A stretch of DNA of 64,000 bases from Jaminaea rosea (taxonomy: Eukaryota > Basidiomycota > Exobasidiomycetes > Microstromatales), in the NCBI RefSeq assembly GCF_003144245.1, contig NW_020289976.1, positions 558,001 to 622,000 of the forward strand, in the 5' to 3' direction. A program made the position numbers and the translations under genes. The stretch's first letter is position 1; every line of letters starts with the position of its first letter. Positions 42,796 to 57,505 of this stretch are shown here, one piece after another. The notes beneath the pieces are model-generated. The model was not told where the DNA came from, searched no databases, and saw only the letters and a program-made list of their open reading frames with translations.

Positions 42796-43230
42796 GCTGA
42801 CGGGAGCCGGCCAAAATGACAATATATAAACAGCATTGTGCCGCTGGCAGTACACGTTAGGGCGATACGCACGAGGCTCTGCAGCCGGCGCCTCGAACGA
42901 ATACCATCGCGAATGCACATTCGGTGCTTTGCCGTTGAGTTTGACCTGTTGATCTGCGTGACTCCTCGGACAACGTCACAACCAGCAGCAGCGTCGTCAC
43001 CTCGCTCGCTGCATCTCGCTGGGCTCCGATTGTTCTGGGCCTTGTGCTGAGTCGCGCTTGTTTCACCACGTGGTTTGACCTGGCGTCGTTTCATGAGTCC
43101 GCGCCGCGTGCGAGGGAGGAGAAAAATCTCAACTTGGAGGCGCCGCAACGCTGCCTTTCTGCCCTTTACCCCTTATCCCAATCAACCTCCCCTCCCTCCT
43201 TTCCCTCCCTCACTTGACATACACAAAAGA
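42796..43230. other. Intergenic, tRNA to DED1
   Basis: Holds the promoter and leader of the helicase gene; the 80 bases before its ATG are C/T-rich. Nothing else recognised. Confidence 0.5.
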
Positions 43231-45445
<2,215 letters not shown>

Positions 45446-46417
45446 GCCGCGCGCGCATCACCATAGCATTCAGCAGCAAGACTTGACGATCAGCAGCTCG
45501 ACGCAGAGACGACTAATGACGACGACGACTCAGCGACGGGTTCCACCACCAACGTAGACGGGCAATTCTCAGGCTCATGTTCACCACACATAGACGGCTC
45601 TCGACACACACCCATTCCCCGAAAGGCGAGCAGCTGGCCAGCTAGCTCTCTCCTCTTTCACATCAAATTGGCTCCTCTAATCAGCGTCACCCGTTCGACT
45701 TGGCCGTGCAAGCACATGGCCGACTTCGAGCATCTGTCGCCAACAAACGAGGCGTCTTTCACCCCCCCATCATCCACTCAGCGAGAGAGAGAGCTTTCCA
45801 TCTGTACAAATCCATGAGCACCAGCGAGGGAGCAGCTTGCTCCTTTTCCATTCACAACCCCATCTTTCGTTCAGTCTTGTATTAGTCTTCCTCCTTTCCC
45901 CATTGTCCTCCCAGTCGTTGTCTTGATCATGGCGCGCGGGGCGGGTTGATCCTCACACCACCAACACCGATACCCGTTCCACGAAAGCCGGCCGGCGGCG
46001 CAGTCGTCATGGCTGTGACTACCAAGTCTTGTACTCTCTCTCTTTTCTTCCTCTCCCTCAATTCCATCGAGCTTGTGACACGCACCAATAATGTGAGATT
46101 GTCGTGAGATTGTCGAGGGACAGAGAGGCGCCTCGTTGGCTCGCTCGCTCGCTCCGCCTTTGCCGCGGCTGCGTCATCGATGGCCCGGCAGTCGGAGGAC
46201 TGGGGCACGGGCTTGTCTTGACGTCGACTAGCGGCTGCAGCCAGCCCGCCAACAACTTTGATGATTCCTCCTGCCTCCATCCATTGCTCCTCAACCCGGC
46301 CCCAACTTTAAGAAACGCAGCTTGGCTGCTCTTGCGCGGAGGCTCCTTGGTCTAGACGAGGGCGGAGACTAAGCAGGCACCAAGCATCACCATCCCTATT
46401 TACCCCTCATCATCACC
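45446..46417. other. Intergenic between DED1 and the Nem1-type gene
   Basis: A 972-bp spacer between two plus-strand genes, with the DED1 3' untranslated region and the next promoter. No conserved frame or RNA gene recognised. Confidence 0.55.
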
Positions 46418-49129
46418 ATGAATTCCCTCACACTCCTCGATTCGTTCCTCTCACGCTCCCTCAGCGCCACCCCGCGCAGTCCTTCCCCACCCGACTCGCC
46501 CCCGACGACCCCCAACAGCAGTGTTAGCGGCGGGAGGCGAAGCTCACCGGCATCATCATCATCAACATCCGCGGCAGCCGAGGACGAAGCCCTCGCGCAA
46601 GACGATGACAGCGCTCAGCATGCAGCCTCGTCTTCCTCCTCGTCTCGCATGCCCAGGCGCAATTCGGACCATGTCCTGTCAACGAGCCGCAATCGCCTCA
46701 AGAGATCAGAGCGATTTGCCCTCGGCTTTGGCATGACGTCTGCCGCAGATGACGGCGATGTGGGCAAAAGGCGAGGGCAGCAGGTGGATAGGGTAGAGGA
46801 TGGTCAAGACGAGGATCGACCTCGACATGGTAAATCATTCTCAGAAGGCGGGCGGCTGCGGAGGTCTGGCTCGATCCCAGCATCTCAACACCTCGACAGA
46901 GATACATCATCTCCCCCGAGCTGGAGCTCTTCATTGTGGGGGCTGGGATCGTGGCTTGATCCACAGGGCGAGAGGCGAGGAGGGCATCGGAGACGATCAG
47001 GGTCGTCCCTATATGCACCCGGGGAGAGCTTGGATGATGAAGAGGAGCGAAGACAGCAGAGAAGAGAGCGAAGGAGAGCACGTAGAGCAAAGCGTGAGGC
47101 AGAGCAGCGGGCAAATGAGCAGAATGGCGTTGAAGCACGGGCCGGCGCAGATGGACATGAGAGCGACACTTCAATTGGGACGACAGCCTCGACATCGTCG
47201 ACCTCTTCTTCACGGGAGGCTGGCCCTTCTTCGTCATCGTCTTCGACACTCGTCCGCCGACCATCACGCCTGGATATCTCGGGCAGGCTCCTCTTCGCCA
47301 ACCGCATCTTCACTCCGTTCCACCATCCGTCCCTAACAGCCTCTGTCCCAAATTTGCCGTCAGAAGTAGGCGCTGCTACGGCTGGACTGGGCGGAATGGA
47401 AGACGTGCAGACCGTCGATTTTGAGGGCGGTGAGAGCGATACGGAGATTGATGATGCCACAGAGGCGGCGGCGGCAGCAGCAGCAACGGCGGCCTTGGAC
47501 AAGGCCATTACGCCCCCGGCAGCCTCGGGTCGACTCAAACGTCACGCAACCGTATCTACGCCCACAGCTGCAGAGCATGATAACAAACGACGTCGTTCCC
47601 ACCCAGATAGAGACGACTACTTTGGCCCTCGCGCTGTAGAGAGGGAGCAAAAGAGGATGGAGACGACGGAAGACTCTAGCTCTAGCAGCGATGGGCATGG
47701 TGGGATGCGCGAATCGAGAGAGGTCAGTGCAGAGCTCAAGGATGAAGAGCTATCGCAGCGGGCGAGCCTTGAGGAGGAGCAGCGTAAGGCTCCACCGCCG
47801 CCGTATACGGAAGCAGCTGGGCGTGTGGAGGCGGATGAGGAGAAGACGAAGACAACACCGCCTGCGGCTCCACGCCCATCACTGGCCCGCAGAATTTTGG
47901 CCTTCTTACGACGCGCCATTCTTGCCATTCTACTAGCACCAGTGGATGCAGTCACCTTCATCTTCTCCTCTCGCGGCTCACAGGCCGGCAAAGGCAAGCA
48001 AAAGCTCACAGCCGTCACCGTCAGCGCAGCCTCGCCGTCTTCGCCTTCGCCTATAAGTGCGAAAGCATCGCTCAAGTTCAGAGACGAAGCAAGCCCGGGC
48101 AAGACGGAGAAGCGTGGCTCGATCAAGCGAAGACCGACTCCAAAGCCAGAATGTAGGGCGCAAGAGAGTCTGGACGATGTTGTGACAGAAGATCAGGCCC
48201 AGGAAAAGGCTGAGGGCCAGGCATGCACTGACCCCTCTTCAGATCAATCAGCATCGCCATCTCGTGCATCACGCCTACTACCCAACCCGCACTCGGTCGA
48301 CCCGATGCTAGTACACGAGCCCAAAGCGAGAAAGGTGACGGGCGAGCTTCCCGAGAAATCGCAATCTTTCCAAGCCTGGCGCCCTGCAGCAACACCACCC
48401 ACCGTGCCTCGCACGGCGGCCGTCATCCACCACACGCCCAAGATCCTCGTTCTCGACCTGGACGAGACACTCATCCATTCGACGTCGCGATCGCCAACCT
48501 GGACGGCGTTGCGCAATCAGCACTCGTCCAAAGCAGAAGCAGCTGCTCGATCAGCAGTCTCAACGGGCGGCTCGCTCCTCGGCTTGGACGGCTTGGGTGG
48601 CCTGCTCGGCTTGACGGGCAGCGGCTCTGCTTCTTCCAAATTCAGCAGCGTCCGCCCGCACATGGTTGAGGTAGTGCTAGACGGCCGCTCGGTGATTTAC
48701 CACGTCTACAAACGACCTTACGTCGACGTGTTCCTGCGCAAGGTTGCCAGTTGGTACCACGTCGTCATCTTTACCGCCTCTGTCCAAGAATACGCAGACC
48801 CGGTCATTGACTGGCTCGACCAAGGTCGAGGGCTCATAGCCGGTCGTCTCTTCCGCGACGCATGCACCTACAAGAATGGCTCCTACCTCAAGAACCTGAG
48901 TATCGTCGACGGGGATCTATCGAGGGTTTGTTTGGTGGACAACTCGCCCGCAAGCTACCACCTGAATCCGTCGAATGGGATTCCGGTGGAGGGCTGGACG
49001 CACGATGCTGCTGATGAGGGGTTGCTTGATTTGTTGCCTGTGCTGGACTCGTTGAGGTTCGCGCAGGATGTGAGGCATGTGCTGGGACTGAGGATTACCG
49101 AGTCGCAGCAGGCGGGGGCCGCGAAGTGA
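46418..49129 (+). CDS. NEM1: Nem1-type phosphatase (FCP1/SCP superfamily)
   Basis: Catalytic subunit of the Nem1-Spo7 complex, which dephosphorylates the lipin Pah1 at the ER/nuclear envelope and so controls lipid synthesis. Single-exon gene of 903 residues. The first 480 residues are disordered, Ser/Arg-rich. A hydrophobic segment near 490-515 (ILAFLRRAILAILLAPVDAV) could anchor it in the membrane. The phosphatase domain begins near residue 678 with the catalytic DLDETLIHST (DxDxT), followed by VEVVLDGRSVIYHVYKRPYV, FTASVQEYADPVIDWLD and LVDNSPASYHLNPSNGIPV, typical of Nem1/dullard. The N-terminal extension is much longer than in yeast Nem1 (446 residues). A Gly/Leu insertion of about 50 residues lies between the catalytic motif and the next strand. 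Confidence 0.9.
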   Translation: MNSLTLLDSFLSRSLSATPRSPSPPDSPPTTPNSSVSGGRRSSPASSSSTSAAAEDEALAQDDDSAQHAASSSSSSRMPRRNSDHVLSTSRNRLKRSERFALGFGMTSAADDGDVGKRRGQQVDRVEDGQDEDRPRHGKSFSEGGRLRRSGSIPASQHLDRDTSSPPSWSSSLWGLGSWLDPQGERRGGHRRRSGSSLYAPGESLDDEEERRQQRRERRRARRAKREAEQRANEQNGVEARAGADGHESDTSIGTTASTSSTSSSREAGPSSSSSSTLVRRPSRLDISGRLLFANRIFTPFHHPSLTASVPNLPSEVGAATAGLGGMEDVQTVDFEGGESDTEIDDATEAAAAAAATAALDKAITPPAASGRLKRHATVSTPTAAEHDNKRRRSHPDRDDYFGPRAVEREQKRMETTEDSSSSSDGHGGMRESREVSAELKDEELSQRASLEEEQRKAPPPPYTEAAGRVEADEEKTKTTPPAAPRPSLARRILAFLRRAILAILLAPVDAVTFIFSSRGSQAGKGKQKLTAVTVSAASPSSPSPISAKASLKFRDEASPGKTEKRGSIKRRPTPKPECRAQESLDDVVTEDQAQEKAEGQACTDPSSDQSASPSRASRLLPNPHSVDPMLVHEPKARKVTGELPEKSQSFQAWRPAATPPTVPRTAAVIHHTPKILVLDLDETLIHSTSRSPTWTALRNQHSSKAEAAARSAVSTGGSLLGLDGLGGLLGLTGSGSASSKFSSVRPHMVEVVLDGRSVIYHVYKRPYVDVFLRKVASWYHVVIFTASVQEYADPVIDWLDQGRGLIAGRLFRDACTYKNGSYLKNLSIVDGDLSRVCLVDNSPASYHLNPSNGIPVEGWTHDAADEGLLDLLPVLDSLRFAQDVRHVLGLRITESQQAGAAK

Positions 49130-50310
49130 GACGGGGGCAAGAGGGATGAGCACGATCCAATGTCTCGCACCCACTTCGTCATTATCTCCCCATACTGCAC
49201 AGTCCCCTCGTGTAGCCCGGCTCGAATGAATCTCCTCATTTGCTCGAAGCGTATGACGAAATCTGCCTTGTCATTCTACCTCATCGAGCTGGCGTCAGCT
49301 TCTTGCGGTTCCTGCTCAGCGTCTTCGCGCTCCCACACTTGCCTCTCCATCTTCACTCCCAGAAACTACGCATTGGCCTGCTCCCCCCCTCGGATCGAAC
49401 GGGACCCACCTTGAGTGTGGCGCGCATGCAGTGGGCTTGAAGCTTCGCCGCCGCACCGCCGGGTCCTTTGTCCTACTCATCGTCTCTCATCCTCCGATTT
49501 CAGGCTAGCGTCAGCCACAGAGCGGGAACAGAATAAGGTCAACCCCTGGCCGAAACGCTCCTGACGAGACCGCTGCGACATTTTGCAACCTCTCGACCGT
49601 GTCATCAATACCCCGCTCACGGCCCGTGGTGCCCCGCAGTGATCAAGTGATCGCTGCCCTAGTTCTTCATCTCCGACTCGGGAGGGCCCGACATGGCGGG
49701 GTATTGGGGCACCTTGATCTCGACTAGCCTCGACTCCAAGAGGCAGGTGAGGCTCACCGGTGGCACCTATAGTCGACCATGAAGTGCTGACGAAGGTGCG
49801 AGACGTTGATGGAAGGAGTGGTGCGTATGAGCGCGACGAGCGAGGGCCGGGTTCACAAGCTGCTCGTCGGCGCTTGCCGCTGCCTGCCCTGCGGCACCCA
49901 GGTGTGTAGTGTTGCTTTCGAGCCGCAGGTCCTGCAGGGCATCTCCTCTGCCCTCTGGTCGCACGGCTCGGCTTCTCTGCCTCGCCAGATCAATCTATTC
50001 GCTCGCCTGAAGACGGCTTGTGCCTGCGCCCGCATTGACAAAGGCGGCTCAACCCAAGTGCCGTAGCTCCCCGGCGGTTGAGCCCCGCCATTGGCCATTT
50101 TCCCCGCACTCTCACCGCACTCTCAATTAATCACACGCTATAAAGTGCAGATGGCAGCGCCCCCTGTGACCGCGCTCACGCCCCCTCAGCCAGGCACACA
50201 TCTTTCTGCCGTCACTGCCCCTCTCCCCACATTCCCCACTACTCATCACTGCCTTCACATCTTTGCTCGCTACCAAGACCTCCAAACCTTGAGCCGCGTA
50301 CCAACATATC
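49130..50310. other. Intergenic, upstream of the sugar transporter
   Basis: A 1.18-kb spacer containing the Nem1 3' region and a transporter promoter. A TATAAA box lies at 50139-50144. No conserved frame recognised. Confidence 0.55.
50139..50144 (+). promoter_or_regulatory. TATA box of the sugar transporter gene
   Basis: TATAAA lies 167 bp before the transporter ATG in an otherwise GC-rich region, a plausible position for a regulated gene with a leader of about 120 nt. Confidence 0.5.
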
Positions 50311-52352
50311 ATGAGCGCATCCCCTAATGAAAAGGGCGGCACGCCCCCGGGCGAGATCAGCAAGACCCTCACGTACGACGAGAAGAGCAGCGACCACGAG
50401 GCGGCTCACTCGACTGAGCATCTCGACCTAGCCAACAATGTCACGGCCCGCATCCGTAACCCTCTCGCCGGCATCTCCAAGGAGCAGCTGCGCACCCAGG
50501 TTGACCATTTTCTCGCCGACTCGGGCCTCAAGGAGCATGCATCCGCCTTCCACAAGGGAGCCCTCGTAGCTCAAGAACCCGCAAGCTTCGAGTCCATGGC
50601 CGAACTCGACGAGGAGGACAAGGTAGCCTTGCGTCGCGAGGCCAAAAACAGGTGGGACCTTCCCAGGCGTCTCTACCTCACCATTGCCATCGCTTCCGTC
50701 GGCGCCATGGTCCAAGGATGGGATCAGACCGGATCCAACGCTGCTAACCTCTCCTTCCCTCAGGAGTTCGGCATCGCCGCCGCCAAGGGCACAGCCAACT
50801 GGGAGCGAGACCAATGGATCGTGGGCTTCATCAACTCGATCCCTTACCTCTCTGCTGCCCTTCTGGGTGTCTGGCTCACCAAGCCCTGCAACGACCTCGT
50901 AGGGCGTCGCGGCTGTATCTTCATCTCTGGTATCCTCCTCTTCGTCTCCCCGCTCGCATCCGCTTTTACGCATAACTGGCCTTCCCTCCTCGGATGCCGT
51001 ATCATCATGGGCGTAGGCATGGGATTGAAAGGATCAACTAGCCCAGTCTTTGCTACTGAGCACGCTCCCACGCGTGTGCGAGCCGGTCTCACCTCCCTCT
51101 GGCAGACATGGGTCGCCTTCGGTCTTTTCAGTGAGTGAGCGCGACGCGAAACGCGGACCATCTTTCATTACTAACTTCACCCCATCCGGCCCCCTTCAGT
51201 CGGCTACTCAGCCAACGCCGTGGTAGCCCGTACGGGCGCGATCGCCTGGCGCCTGCAACTCGGAAGTGCCTTCATCCCCGCGATCCCCTTGATCCTCTTC
51301 ATCTACATGTGCCCCGAATCACCCCGCTGGCTCATGGCTCGCGGTCGCTACGTCGAGGCCTATTCTGCCTTCCGCAAGCATAACCACACCGACGTTCAGG
51401 CCGCGCGCGAGCTCTACTACGCACATTCGCTCATGCAGGTCGAGAATGAGCTCAAGGGCAGCAACTCATGGATCAACCGATTCCAGGAGCTCTTCACCAT
51501 CCCGCGTGTCCGACGCGCTACGTTGGCTGCCTTTGTTACCATGCTCAGCCAGCAGCTCTGTGGTATCAACATGTGAGTGCGCGCCTACTCTCAGTAACGA
51601 CATCGCTGTCTTTGCTGACACTGCCCCCCTTCCCTCCTCTCCCGCTCAGTATCGCCTTTTACTCGGCGACCATCTTCGTTCAAGCCGGCTTCACTGAGCT
51701 CCAAGCCCTCTACGTCTCCATCGGCTTTGGTGCCCTCAGCTGGGTCTTCACCTTTGGCGCCAACTACGCTATCGACCGCGTCGGTCGCCGTTGGCTCAAC
51801 TTGGTCATGTTCCCGCAGATGTTCTGGTCTCTCTTGGCCGCAGCTCTCTGCTTCCTCATCGACGAGTCCCACAAGACGGCTCGCGTAGGCAGCATCGCCT
51901 TCTTCATCTTCCTCTTTGCGGTCTTCTACGCCTTCTCCGCTGGACCCGTGCCATTCGCCTACACTGCCGAAGTGTTCCCCATCGCGCAGCGCGAGCAGGG
52001 CATGTCCTTCGGTGTGGCTACCAACCTCTTCTTCGCCTCCATTCTTGGGCTTACCCTCTTCCGCATCCTCGGAGCCCTTGGATCCATTGGCACCTTTGGC
52101 CTCTATGCAGGTTTCAACCTGGTGGCGTGGCTACTCTTGTTCCTCTTCGCGCCCGAAACCAAGAATCGCACGCTGGAAGAGCTCGACCAGACATTCTCGG
52201 TGCCCACCCGCGTCTTCATGCGCTACCAAGTCACCAAGACGCTCCCCTACTGGTTCAAGCGCTACGTACTCTGGAACAAGTCGGCTACCATCGAACCCCT
52301 CTACCAGGTCGATGCTCACATGGCCGAGTCCGTAGTTCGAGCTGCGCAGTAA
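50311..52352 (+). CDS. MFS sugar transporter
   Basis: Plasma-membrane sugar/H+ symporter family protein. Exons 50311-51130, 51200-51572 and 51650-52352 give 631 residues with twelve membrane segments; codons are restored at both junctions (ATC, ATT). Family signatures are NDLVGRRGCI in the first half, PESPRWL before the central loop, DRVGRRW in the second half and PETKNRTLEE after the last helix. The N-terminal cytosolic tail is long (about 110 residues) and acidic, and the pattern GWDQTGSNAANLSFP is characteristic of a fungal subgroup of transporters. Substrate cannot be read from the sequence; glucose, a disaccharide or a polyol are all possible. Confidence 0.9.
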
Positions 52353-52716
52353 GCTTGTGCCGAAGAGGACCGCAGACGCGCAAGTCGTTTTACACGAAGC
52401 TGGCGCCGGTCTCCGATTCCACGAGGCCGGATCGACTGGGCGGGCGTCTACCACCACTCACACGCATGCGTCACCTCATCTTCTATCTACGACCCGAATG
52501 TCCCTACTTTACGACCTTTCCCCCCTTTTTAGCCATATTGTAACCTGCTTACCCCTCCGCCTCGTCGTCGACGGCGTATACCCGCCGCCTGGCTTCTCGC
52601 TTCCTCCTCTACTGTAGTCACCTTGTCGCGTCGCGTCCGAGCTCTAGCTTTCTATCCTCACCCACAAAGGTCATCTCGAATATGATTGCGATTGTCTTTT
52701 CACTCACTCTACCGAG
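52353..52716. other. 3' regions of two convergent genes
   Basis: Lies between the stops of the transporter (plus) and the dehydrogenase (minus). Nothing else recognised. Confidence 0.6.
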
Positions 52717-53946
52717 CTACGAAGCGCCAGCCTGCTCGGCTTTGACCAGCTCTTCCATGAAGTGCCAATGCTCCCTCGCCAACCTCTCATCCTTACAAAG
52801 CAGCGTAGGCTCCACGCGTGTGTCGCACCAGGGCTGCACATACTTGCCGTCGACTTCTGCCCTCGTGGCGAACATGGCAGCCCAGAGCGTGTTGGTGGAG
52901 CCGTAAGGTGCAGCAGGCCAGCATATGAGGCGATGCATCGTGATGCGAGCGTAACGGAGCAATCTGTAAGGCTCGTAGGAGCGACCAAGCTCTGAGCGGA
53001 TAGCGCCGGGATGGACAGATACGATGATTGGCTTGGGAGAGGAAGAGGATGTGGACGCAGCTTCCTCGGTGAAGTAGCGCTCCCATCCCTTTTGGTCGAG
53101 GATGTTAGCCGCCTTGCTTCGCCCGTAGAGGGCAAAGGAGCCCTTGCCGAGATCAGAGGCGAGGCGGTCCTTCAAGGGATAGAAGTTGGACTCTGCCGAG
53201 TAGATTGCAGCGTGTGCGCCCGAGGAGAGGAGCACGATGCGAGGTGGCTCGGCGGAGGAAGGGCGAGCTGCAAAGGCTGGGAGGAGGTGATGGATGAGCG
53301 CGTGGTGACCGAGAGCATTGCTGCGGGGCCAAGACGTGAGAGAAGTCAATCAGCACTCGTCTTGTTCTACGATATCTCAATCCTCGCTAAACTCACGTCC
53401 CCCACATCGACTCCCATCCATCCTTCGTCTTCTGCTTGGTATCGTAATTCATCAATCCTGCGTTGCCCACGAAAACGTCGATATGCACACTACCTCCTCC
53501 CTGTCTGCTTTTCTCAGCATCAAAGAACAGGCCAGCGCTCTGACGAATGGAGGCCAGCGAGGACAGGTCACACTCAATGCTCTGGCATCGTGCGCGTTGC
53601 TCAGCGGTGGGGAGAGCGTCGATTGCCGCCTGATTGCGCGAGGGGGAGCGACCGAAGATGTAGCTGCGAGGACGTTCCCAACTCTCATCAGCATCAGCTT
53701 CGTGCGCCTCTCGCCCTCTCTCGCGCAAACTCACACCCTTTCACAACCCCTGGCCAATCCCTTGAGAATCTCTGTACCAATGCCCGCTGATCCACCAGTC
53801 AGGACGGCCACTTTGTTCCTCTTCGAAGGATCCTTGGCTTGCTGCTCCTCCAACTCTCGCAAAGCTGCTTCGACGTCCCATGTGGGCGCGCGAAAGGTGA
53901 GTGCGGTATCGCTGAGTGCAGTCTGGAGAGAATTGACGAATGACAT
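52717..53946 (-). CDS. Short-chain dehydrogenase/reductase
   Basis: NAD(P)-dependent oxidoreductase of the retinol-dehydrogenase/WWOX-like SDR group. Exons 53946-53735, 53663-53397 and 53320-52717 give 360 residues. The dinucleotide site TGGSAGIG is followed after the first junction by YIFGRSPSRN; then come the structural motif NAGLM, TNALGHHALI across the second junction, the catalytic Ser in VLLSSGAH, and YGRSK with the catalytic Tyr and Lys. The start at MSFVNSLQ gives a 48-residue lead before the fold; two in-frame ATGs lie 20 and 26 codons upstream, so the N-terminus is uncertain. Substrate unknown. Confidence 0.88.
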
Positions 53947-54307
53947 GGTGGCGGTTTGGCTAGGGAAAGAATGGGAGGAGACAGCTATTGCCATCACAAC
54001 TTGATCACTCATCGCCCCTCGCCCCGCCCTTGCCATTTGGCCTCCACTACTCTACGCCCGCCCCGTCGAGAAGGACGAACCTGGGTCCACCCGCAGCTGC
54101 TTGCAGCCTCACAAGCTGCAGGCAAGAACGACGCTACGACTAGCCCTGTCGACGTGAAAGGCAAAGCGTCGGAGACGAGACGAGCTACGAGCAACTCGCG
54201 AAAATGGTACAGTCCCATTGCAAAGGAACAACGCAACGAAATGGTGTACACAAGAGTCGAGTCCGTACACGATGCAATAAATGCGAGCCGGCACCGCCAC
54301 TACCAAA
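53947..54307. other. Intergenic between dehydrogenase and condensin genes
   Basis: A 361-bp spacer between two minus-strand genes; it includes the dehydrogenase promoter and the condensin 3' region. Nothing else recognised. Confidence 0.55.
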
Positions 54308-57300
54308 TCAGGCGCTCCTTCCAGCTTTCGGGTCCTTTTTGATACGCAGGTACTCCAGTCTACCCACCGTAAGCGCTGACTTGGCCTCCTCGACATCATC
54401 GTCATCACTGTCGTCGCCGACCCTTCGACGACCATGAAGCTTACCCTTTACACTCAGTCCGTCTTCGTCCTCCTCACTCTCATCTTCCTCATCCTCCGCA
54501 ATCACCCTCCCACCTGGAGTCATAGCCCCGAGCATAGCGTTGCGCACGGCCGCCTCTTGCGCAGCTTGGCCTCGCTGCCCGATTTTGATCTCCAGGCCCT
54601 CCTCGTTGGCCAGGTGCAGAAGGCAAATGAAGCAGAAGGACGTGCTGATCTCGTCCATCTTCTCCTTGGGATATGCCTTGCGTAGACCTGAGAGGACCGA
54701 GCGGAACGTCTTGGGCTCTGCTGAAGTCGTCGTGGCGGTAGACTCGGCCGTCTCGTCGCCATCATCCTGCAGCGCCGCAGTATCTGCTCCCACCTCGATG
54801 GCGAGCTCCTTCCAGATATTCTCCTTCAACCGCCTGACATCGACCCGCTTCGCCTTCTTCGCATAGTTGACATACTCTGGCCTGACACGCTTCAAGGCAG
54901 CAGCCTGAGCAGCCAAGTCTTCCTCTTCGAAGTCGGCCACGTCGACGTCTGCTGCGGAGTTGGGGTTGGTCTGCGTGGGTGGAAGAGAAGAGGCAAGCTC
55001 GAATGCGCCCTCGTCGTCGCCGTCGTGGTAGAACTGGGTGTCCAGGGGCATCGGGGCCTCGTCGTTGAGGGCAAAGTCGACGCCGTCGCCTCCGTCTAGC
55101 CCTGCGCCATTCTCAGCTTCGCGGGCGGCTTGTTGCTGCGCCCAGAAGGCTTCGTCGAGCTCTCCATCGCCTGCGCCAGCGCCAAAGCCACCCAGCCCAG
55201 GGTTGGCACCAAATCTCAGGCCACCTCTCCTCGTGCGGATGTTGAGCACCGCCCGTGGCTTGCTGAACAGCCTGAGCAGCATCCTCGAAGAGAAGTGGCG
55301 ATCCTCTGGAAGCAAAAAGGCTTCGGGCTGATGCCGCATCTTGGGGAGGAGAATGCTGCTTGCCGTCTTTGGTGGCTCAAAGAGTTCTTTGGATGAGGGC
55401 GGCTCGGCGTTGAGGAAGTCGATGACAAAGGGATCCTTGGCGGTGCGCTTCTTCTTGCCTGTCGGCGTACCATCTGCGCCTGTCTCGCCATTGGCTGCGT
55501 TTGCTTGCTGCTGCTGCTGCTGTTGCGCCAATCCGCCAAATCCAGCAAGACGACTACGCATCTTCCAATGCTCAGGGCCGGCCCAGCTCTTCATCAGCCG
55601 CTGGTCGAAGTAGTCGAAAAGTCCGCCGCTCCCTGCAGCTCCACCGTCGGCACCTCCTTCTCGTCCTTCATCATCGTTCCCTGACACGCCCTTGAACGCG
55701 AGAAGCAGGTCATGCTGCGATGGCCCTTGTCTCGGATCCCAGCGGACGGGAGCTCCACCATCCTCGCCATTGCCCATGTCCATATCCGGTTCGTCATTAT
55801 CCCCGCCGCCGCCATCCATGAAATCGAATCCGCCACCATCTCCTCCATCGTGCTCGTCCATCTGGGAGTGCATTCCCGCAGGTCGCTCAGGCGGTAAGCC
55901 GAAGACCTCCCCGTCCCTATCGAGGTCGGCTGGCACACCAAACAGATCTGCGTTGCTGTCCTCGTCCTCGTCCCCGTACCCAAAGGCGGGTCCATCATCA
56001 TCCCCACCCCACGGGGTAGCAGTGATTGCGGGATTCATGTAGCCCAGGTCGAAAGGCGAAGTGCCGTCGTCATGCGCGTTGGCATCGTCGTCTCCGCCGT
56101 CGTCATCTGCTTGGCCGAACAAGTCACCCTCTTGATCCGGGGCAAAGGAGAAGCGTGCCAATGATGGGCAGACGAGCCGCCCGTTCAGGAGCGTGGCAAT
56201 TGGATCTGCTGAGCTTGCCCAGAGGGAGAGAGGAGCGAGGCTGAAGAGCTTGGCTTGCATGCGGGAGAGGTCGATCGTATCCGCTGCCTGCTTCTTGGCT
56301 GCTTCCTCTTCGTCGTCTTCCCCCTCTTCGTCGTCGCTGGCATCATCTTCCTCTCCTTCGGGCAGCCCCTCTGCCTCACCAGCATCAAAAACGACCCGCA
56401 TCTTATCGTCTACGCCGAGGTGATTCATGAGCAGACCACCTGCGCCTCCCTCATCGAAGTCTGCGCTGGTCTTTTTGAAGAGCGGGTCCACCGTATATTC
56501 GAGGTCGAGCTTCTTGACCGCAATAGCTGAGAAATTCTTGACCAGGGTTGCCTCCTTGGCTTTGGTCTTCTTCTTGCGCCCTCCCTTCCCGCCACCAGCT
56601 GCTCCCTCGCCATCGATCTCTCCATCGAGGTCGCCTTCCTCGTCATCCTCTCCCGCTTTGCTTCCCTTGCTGCCATCCCCAACGAGGCCATTGAGGAGCT
56701 TGCCCGTCTCGCTCACTACGGAGTCGACACGAGAGGTCCACACTTTGACGCAGCCGTCGAGCGTACAGGAGGCCTTCTGGAAGTTGATAGTTCCATCACC
56801 GGAATCGGAGCGAAGCAGAGACATGTCGTGGAAGTAGTCGATGAGTGCAATGCTGAAGGTGTTGGTTGAGTTGATCTTGTTATCCGTTGCCCTGCGAGGA
56901 GACAGAGGAGAGAGAGAGTATCGTCAGCGATTGCTCACGGCCATCCAGTCTGGCTGCGCCGCATTACTTCGCATTACTCACATCTTCATCCACTCTTCAA
57001 AGCTCGTGGAATCGACGTTCAACTTCTGCGCCGGGGCTGGGACGGCTGCGAGACCGCCTGCTGGAGCCATACTGACTCGTCTTGCGTTTGCGCGGGCCAG
57101 TGTGCTCATACCACTGCGGTTGGTATGAGAAGACGAAGCCTGCCGTGACGAGGATGAGGGACCGGGCGCGTCGGATGAGGACGAGGGGTCCGGGCGTGAT
57201 GAGCTTCGCTGTTGCGCTGAGGAAGCGGCTCGAGACCCGTTGAGTGAGACTCGAGGTCTGTTGGATGGACGACGCGGTGCGGTATCTTCTTCGTCATCCA

Positions 57301-57505
57301 TGTCGAAGGACGACGAAGACGAGCCTTTTGACTTGGATGCCATTGCACTCGCCTTGCGCAAAGCATTGGTCCCGCCATTCATGCTGGGCATTCGGCTGCC
57401 AGCCGTGTTGTTGTTGTTTGTTGTCGACTCTGACAACGGGCCTCGAATACTACCAAGACCCCCACTACCGCTCGGATGACGGTGAGCTGAGAGCTCGAGA
57501 GGCAT
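54308..57505 (-). CDS. BRN1: Condensin complex subunit 2 (Brn1/CAP-H kleisin)
   Basis: Kleisin that bridges the SMC2-SMC4 heads in condensin, required for mitotic chromosome compaction. Exons 57505-56982 and 56891-54308 (phase 2, ATG codon restored) give 1,035 residues. After a Ser-rich N-terminus comes RANARRVSMAP, SFEEWMKM and ATDNKINSTNTFSIALIDYFHDM, then INFQKASCTLDGCVKVWTSRV, all characteristic of the Barren/CAP-H N-terminal region that contacts SMC2. The middle is acidic with long Asp/Gly/Glu stretches. The C-terminus has YVNYAKKAKRVDVRRLKENI and TSFCFICLLHLANEEGLEI, the winged-helix region that contacts SMC4. Slightly longer than yeast Brn1 (754), mainly from acidic insertions. Confidence 0.93.
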